Positions 61,391-64,000 of a stretch of 64,000 bases of DNA are shown in pieces. A program made the position numbers and the translations under genes. The notes beneath the pieces are model-generated. The model did not search any database. It saw only the letters and a program-made list of their open reading frames with translations, and was not told where the DNA came from. Origin of the DNA: DAOUKH01 sp034421515 (lineage in GTDB: Bacteria > Chloroflexota > Dehalococcoidia > SHYB01); NCBI GenBank assembly GCA_034421515.1, contig DAOUKH010000003.1, forward strand, positions 1-64,000, read 5' to 3'. Numbering within the stretch: position 1 is the stretch's first letter; each line of letters begins with the position of its first letter.

Positions 61391-62542
61391 ATGCAGTTCA
61401 CCTACTCCGAGTCCGATCAGCTGCTCCGACGCGCCATCCGCGACTTCTCGGTGCGCGAGCTCGAGCCCGGGGCACGGGAGCGCGATGCGGCGGAGTCGTT
61501 CGACGCCGCGCTCTACCGCAAGGTCGGCGACCTCGGGCTGGCCGGCCTCGGCATCGCCCCTGAGCGCGACGGTGGGGGCGGCGGCCTGCTTCAGACAGCC
61601 ATCGCCGTCGAGGAACTGGCCCGCTCCGATCCCAGCATGAGCTTGACCTTGCTCGCCAGCCTCTCGCTCGCCACCATCGGCATCGAACGGTTCGGCACCG
61701 ACGCTCAGAAGGAGAAGTACGTCCCGCCCCTTGCGCGGGGCGAGGCCATCGGCGCCTTCTGCCTCACTGAGCCCAACGCGGGCAGCGACGCCGCCGCCGG
61801 CAGCACCCACGCCGCGGCCAAGGACGGCGGCCTTGTCCTCAACGGGGCGAAGACCTACATCACCAACGGCGACGTGGCCGATACGCTCCTCGTCTTCGCC
61901 ACCGCCCAGCCCGGATCGCGGGCCAAGGGCGTGGTCAGCGTGATCGTGGAGGCGGGGACGCCGGGCCTCGAAGTCCGCAAGCAGCACGGCAAGCTGGGCA
62001 TGCGCGCCTCCACCACCTCGGACGTCTACTTCGACGACGTCTTCGTACCCGGCGAGAACCTCGTGGCCCCCGCGGGCGACGGCTTCAAAGTCGCCATGCA
62101 GATCCTCGACGCCAGCCGCCCCATCATCGGGGCGCAGGCCGTGGGCATCGCCCAGGGCGCCTTCGACCTCGCCTTAAAGCACGTGAACCAGCGGGAGCAG
62201 TTCGGCCAGACCATCGCCGGCTTCCAGGGCGTGCAGTGGATGCTCGCCGACATGGCAACCCAGATCGAAGCGGCCCGCCTGCTGACCTACCAAGCCGCCT
62301 CACTCCACGACGACGGCCTGCCCTTTAGCAAGCAAGCCTCGATGGCCAAGCTCTTCGCCAGCGAGACGGCCACGCGGGTCGCCGACATGGCGCTCCAGCT
62401 CCACGGCGGCATCGGCTACTTCAAGGAGAGCCCCGTCGAGCGCTACTACCGCGACGCCAAGGTCACCGAGATCTACGAGGGCACGTCGCAGATCCAGCGC
62501 CTCGTCATCTCCCGCCACGTCCTCGCCGAAGCCGGCCGCTAG
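61391..62542 (+). CDS. Acyl-CoA dehydrogenase
   Basis: 383 residues from ATG 61391. FCLTEPNAGSDAAAGSTHA is the FAD/substrate signature, QTIAGFQGVQWMLADMATQ follows, and the C-terminus carries LHGGIGYFKESPVERYYRDAKVTEIYEGTSQIQR. The EIYEGTSQIQ segment holds the catalytic-base Glu of short-chain and butyryl-CoA dehydrogenases. It is probably a fatty acyl-CoA or butyryl-CoA dehydrogenase and may be co-transcribed with the upstream VOC gene. Confidence 0.94.
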   Translation: MQFTYSESDQLLRRAIRDFSVRELEPGARERDAAESFDAALYRKVGDLGLAGLGIAPERDGGGGGLLQTAIAVEELARSDPSMSLTLLASLSLATIGIERFGTDAQKEKYVPPLARGEAIGAFCLTEPNAGSDAAAGSTHAAAKDGGLVLNGAKTYITNGDVADTLLVFATAQPGSRAKGVVSVIVEAGTPGLEVRKQHGKLGMRASTTSDVYFDDVFVPGENLVAPAGDGFKVAMQILDASRPIIGAQAVGIAQGAFDLALKHVNQREQFGQTIAGFQGVQWMLADMATQIEAARLLTYQAASLHDDGLPFSKQASMAKLFASETATRVADMALQLHGGIGYFKESPVERYYRDAKVTEIYEGTSQIQRLVISRHVLAEAGR

Positions 62543-62575
62543 CTGCAGGGGCTACTTTGGTACCATGACTACCGG

Positions 62576-62761
62576 ATGGAAACCAACCGGCAACAGGTTG
62601 TCAGACGGCTGGAGCGAGAGGGCTGGCGGTTGCGCCGCCACGGCAGAGGGCACGACATCTTCAGCCATCCCGACCGCACGGTCAGCATCCAGATTCCACG
62701 TCACAGGGATTTGGCGATTGGCACGGCCAGAGCCATAGCCCGACGAGCCGGTTGGATTTAG
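62576..62761 (+). CDS. hicA: HicA-type toxin
   Basis: 61 residues, the usual HicA length. LEREGWRLRRHGRGHDIFSHPD carries the catalytic His (His26) and IQIPRHRDLAIGTARAIARRAG closes the fold. The antitoxin gene follows after 36 nt. Confidence 0.88.
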   Translation: METNRQQVVRRLEREGWRLRRHGRGHDIFSHPDRTVSIQIPRHRDLAIGTARAIARRAGWI

Positions 62762-62797
62762 GATGGGCGGAGTCTCCTCGACTCTGGAGGTGAAGGC

Positions 62798-63052
62798 ATG
62801 AAACGCTATCCGGGTCTCGTGGAATACGACGCGAAGGTGGGCGCCTACGGGGTGGTCTTCCCAGACCTTCCGGGCTGTTGCGCGATGGGGGAGACGTTGG
62901 AGGAACTCTACGAAAACGCGGAGGAGGCCCTGCGAGACTTCGTCGAGGTCATGATCGAGGATGGCCTGGACGTTCCCGAACCAGGTCCATTCCACTGCCT
63001 TATCAGCGTCCCGCTAGCGAATCGTGATGCTGTGGAACCTGCCGCCTTATAG
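62798..63052 (+). CDS. hicB: HicB-type antitoxin
   Basis: 84 residues. YPGLVEYDAKVGAYGVVFPDLPGCCAMG is the HicB core with ELYENAEEALRDFVEVMIEDG after it. The C-terminal DNA-binding domain is short or absent, unlike the first HicB. TGGAGG precedes the ATG. Confidence 0.88.
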   Translation: MKRYPGLVEYDAKVGAYGVVFPDLPGCCAMGETLEELYENAEEALRDFVEVMIEDGLDVPEPGPFHCLISVPLANRDAVEPAAL

Positions 63053-63113
63053 GCGGCGACCGTACGGCCACGTTTCCTGTCGATCCGCTATGCGTGGCCC
63101 CTGACTACTCCCC

Positions 63114-64000
63114 CTACAGCCCGTAAAGACCCCGCGCGTTCGACGAGACGAGCATCTCGACCTCGTCGTCGGGCACGCCCTCGAAGTCCTTCTGGATGGC
63201 CTCCATCGAATGCGGCCACGTGCTGTCGCTGTGCGGGTAGTCGTTCGACCACATGATGTTGCCGATCCCGATGGTGTGGCGCTCGCGCACGCCGACCGGG
63301 TCCTCGATGAAGGTGCCGTAGACCTGGCGGCGGAAGTAAGCGCTGGGCATGTCGCCGATGTCCAGGTTCTGCCAGTGGCGGTGCCGCTCGTAGACGTTGT
63401 CCATCCACGGCACCATGAACGCCATCCAGCCGACGCCGCTCTCGACCGAGACGATCTTCAACTTGGGATGGCGGCGCAGCGCGCCGGAGTAGATCAGCGA
63501 GGTGATCGGCTCGGCCATCATCGCCTTGTTGCACACGATGGAGGCGAAGAGATTCTGGTTGAGGCCCGGCGTCAGCGGGTGCGCGCCGAGGTGCATGTGC
63601 GCCGGCATGTCGAGGTCGACCAGGGCCTCCCAGAGTGAGTCCCACCACGGGTGGGTGTAATTCTTGTCGGCGGGCGCCGACCACGGCCCCTCGATGTTGG
63701 GGATCGCGGGGATGAGGACGCCCTTCAGCCCCTTGTCGCGGGCCCGCTTCGCTTCCGCTGCGGCAAGCTCGGCGTCCCACGTGGGGATCTCGGCGATGCC
63801 GATGAGGCGGTCGGGAGCCACGGCGCAGAAGTCGGCCAGCCAGTCGTTGTAGGCCCGCATCAGGGCGAACCGGAGCGGCCGGTCGGCGGTCTTGAAGGTA
63901 AGCACCCCGCCGAAGAGGACCTCGGCGTCGACGTTGTCGACGTCCTGATCGACGATGCGCGCCGCCGCGTCGAAGCCGCCGCGCCGCCCGTCCTCGAAGC
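63114..64000 (-). CDS. Amidohydrolase family protein (5' partial at window end)
   Basis: C-terminal about 295 residues of an amidohydrolase-2-type enzyme; the frame is open to base 64000, so the GTG at 63905 is internal. DQDVDNVDAEVLFGG is close to the 24532 and 992 enzymes. LDMPAHMHLGAHPLTPG carries the mid-barrel histidine and NIMWSNDYPHSDSTWP the C-terminal Asp-Tyr-Pro-His. Substrate unknown; it is the fourth paralogue in the window. Confidence 0.88.
   Translation of the reverse strand, partial: FEDGRRGGFDAAARIVDQDVDNVDAEVLFGGVLTFKTADRPLRFALMRAYNDWLADFCAVAPDRLIGIAEIPTWDAELAAAEAKRARDKGLKGVLIPAIPNIEGPWSAPADKNYTHPWWDSLWEALVDLDMPAHMHLGAHPLTPGLNQNLFASIVCNKAMMAEPITSLIYSGALRRHPKLKIVSVESGVGWMAFMVPWMDNVYERHRHWQNLDIGDMPSAYFRRQVYGTFIEDPVGVRERHTIGIGNIMWSNDYPHSDSTWPHSMEAIQKDFEGVPDDEVEMLVSSNARGLYGL

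Overview
This window is GC-rich, densely packed bacterial DNA. Its gene content points to an aerobic heterotroph of the Chloroflexota, perhaps a SAR202/Dehalococcoidia-like lineage. That placement is an inference from gene content: an aa3-type cytochrome oxidase, several acyl-CoA dehydrogenases, class III CoA-transferases, LLM-type flavin oxidoreductases and many metal-dependent amidohydrolases. No rRNA, phage, transposase or CRISPR array was seen. There are two tRNA genes (Cys-GCA and Ser-GCT), both with encoded CCA.

Layout. 1-3.2 kb: the end of a sulfite-oxidase-type Mo enzyme, an amidohydrolase and an LLM flavin oxidoreductase. 3.3-8.4 kb: a cytochrome c oxidase operon (II, I, III, IV, lipoprotein cytochrome c) behind a good sigma70-type promoter. 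8.4-16 kb: PEP carboxykinase with two acyl-CoA dehydrogenases, an amidohydrolase, and a pair of CaiB/BaiF CoA-transferases. 16-24.5 kb: an alpha/beta hydrolase, exonuclease III, a CPA2 antiporter, a glycine-betaine ABC importer and an enoyl-CoA hydratase. 24.5-31.3 kb: an amidohydrolase, a VOC protein, a second LLM oxidoreductase, an acyl-CoA dehydrogenase, YgfZ, an A-type Fe-S carrier, tRNA-Cys and an acetyltransferase. 31.3-35.8 kb: an MFS carrier, a split reading frame that is best read as a UGSC-family selenoprotein with an SDR enzyme upstream, and a frameshifted acetyltransferase. 35.8-40.4 kb: tRNA-Ser, miaB, nadA and nadB. 40.1-42.3 kb: a small catabolic operon. 42.4-45 kb: a visibly AT-richer block with an AIPR-family (abortive-infection-type) protein and two small proteins. 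45-48.4 kb: a four-gene overlapping heme operon (hemE, hemH, DUF4202, 4-TM membrane protein). 48.5-52.6 kb: HicAB and Phd/VapC-type toxin-antitoxin pairs around a D-aminoacylase and an HpcH/HpaI aldolase. 52.6-64 kb: a heterodimeric ABC exporter, a NYN-domain protein, a methyltransferase, a methylmalonyl-CoA-type mutase large subunit, an unknown two-gene cassette, a VOC protein, an acyl-CoA dehydrogenase, a second HicAB pair and the 3' part of another amidohydrolase.

The most notable observation is an in-frame UGA at 34060-34062 on the minus strand. Reading it as selenocysteine joins two frames into one protein of 564 residues with the motif Ser-Sec-Gly-Ser-Cys, and a plausible bacterial SECIS hairpin follows directly. 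Other leads are a perfect TGTGA-N6-TCACA operator overlapping the miaB start, a 33-bp palindrome beside the AIPR block, a two-hairpin leader before a NYN-domain gene, a heme operon with an uncharacterised membrane protein, and a translationally coupled pair of unknown proteins.
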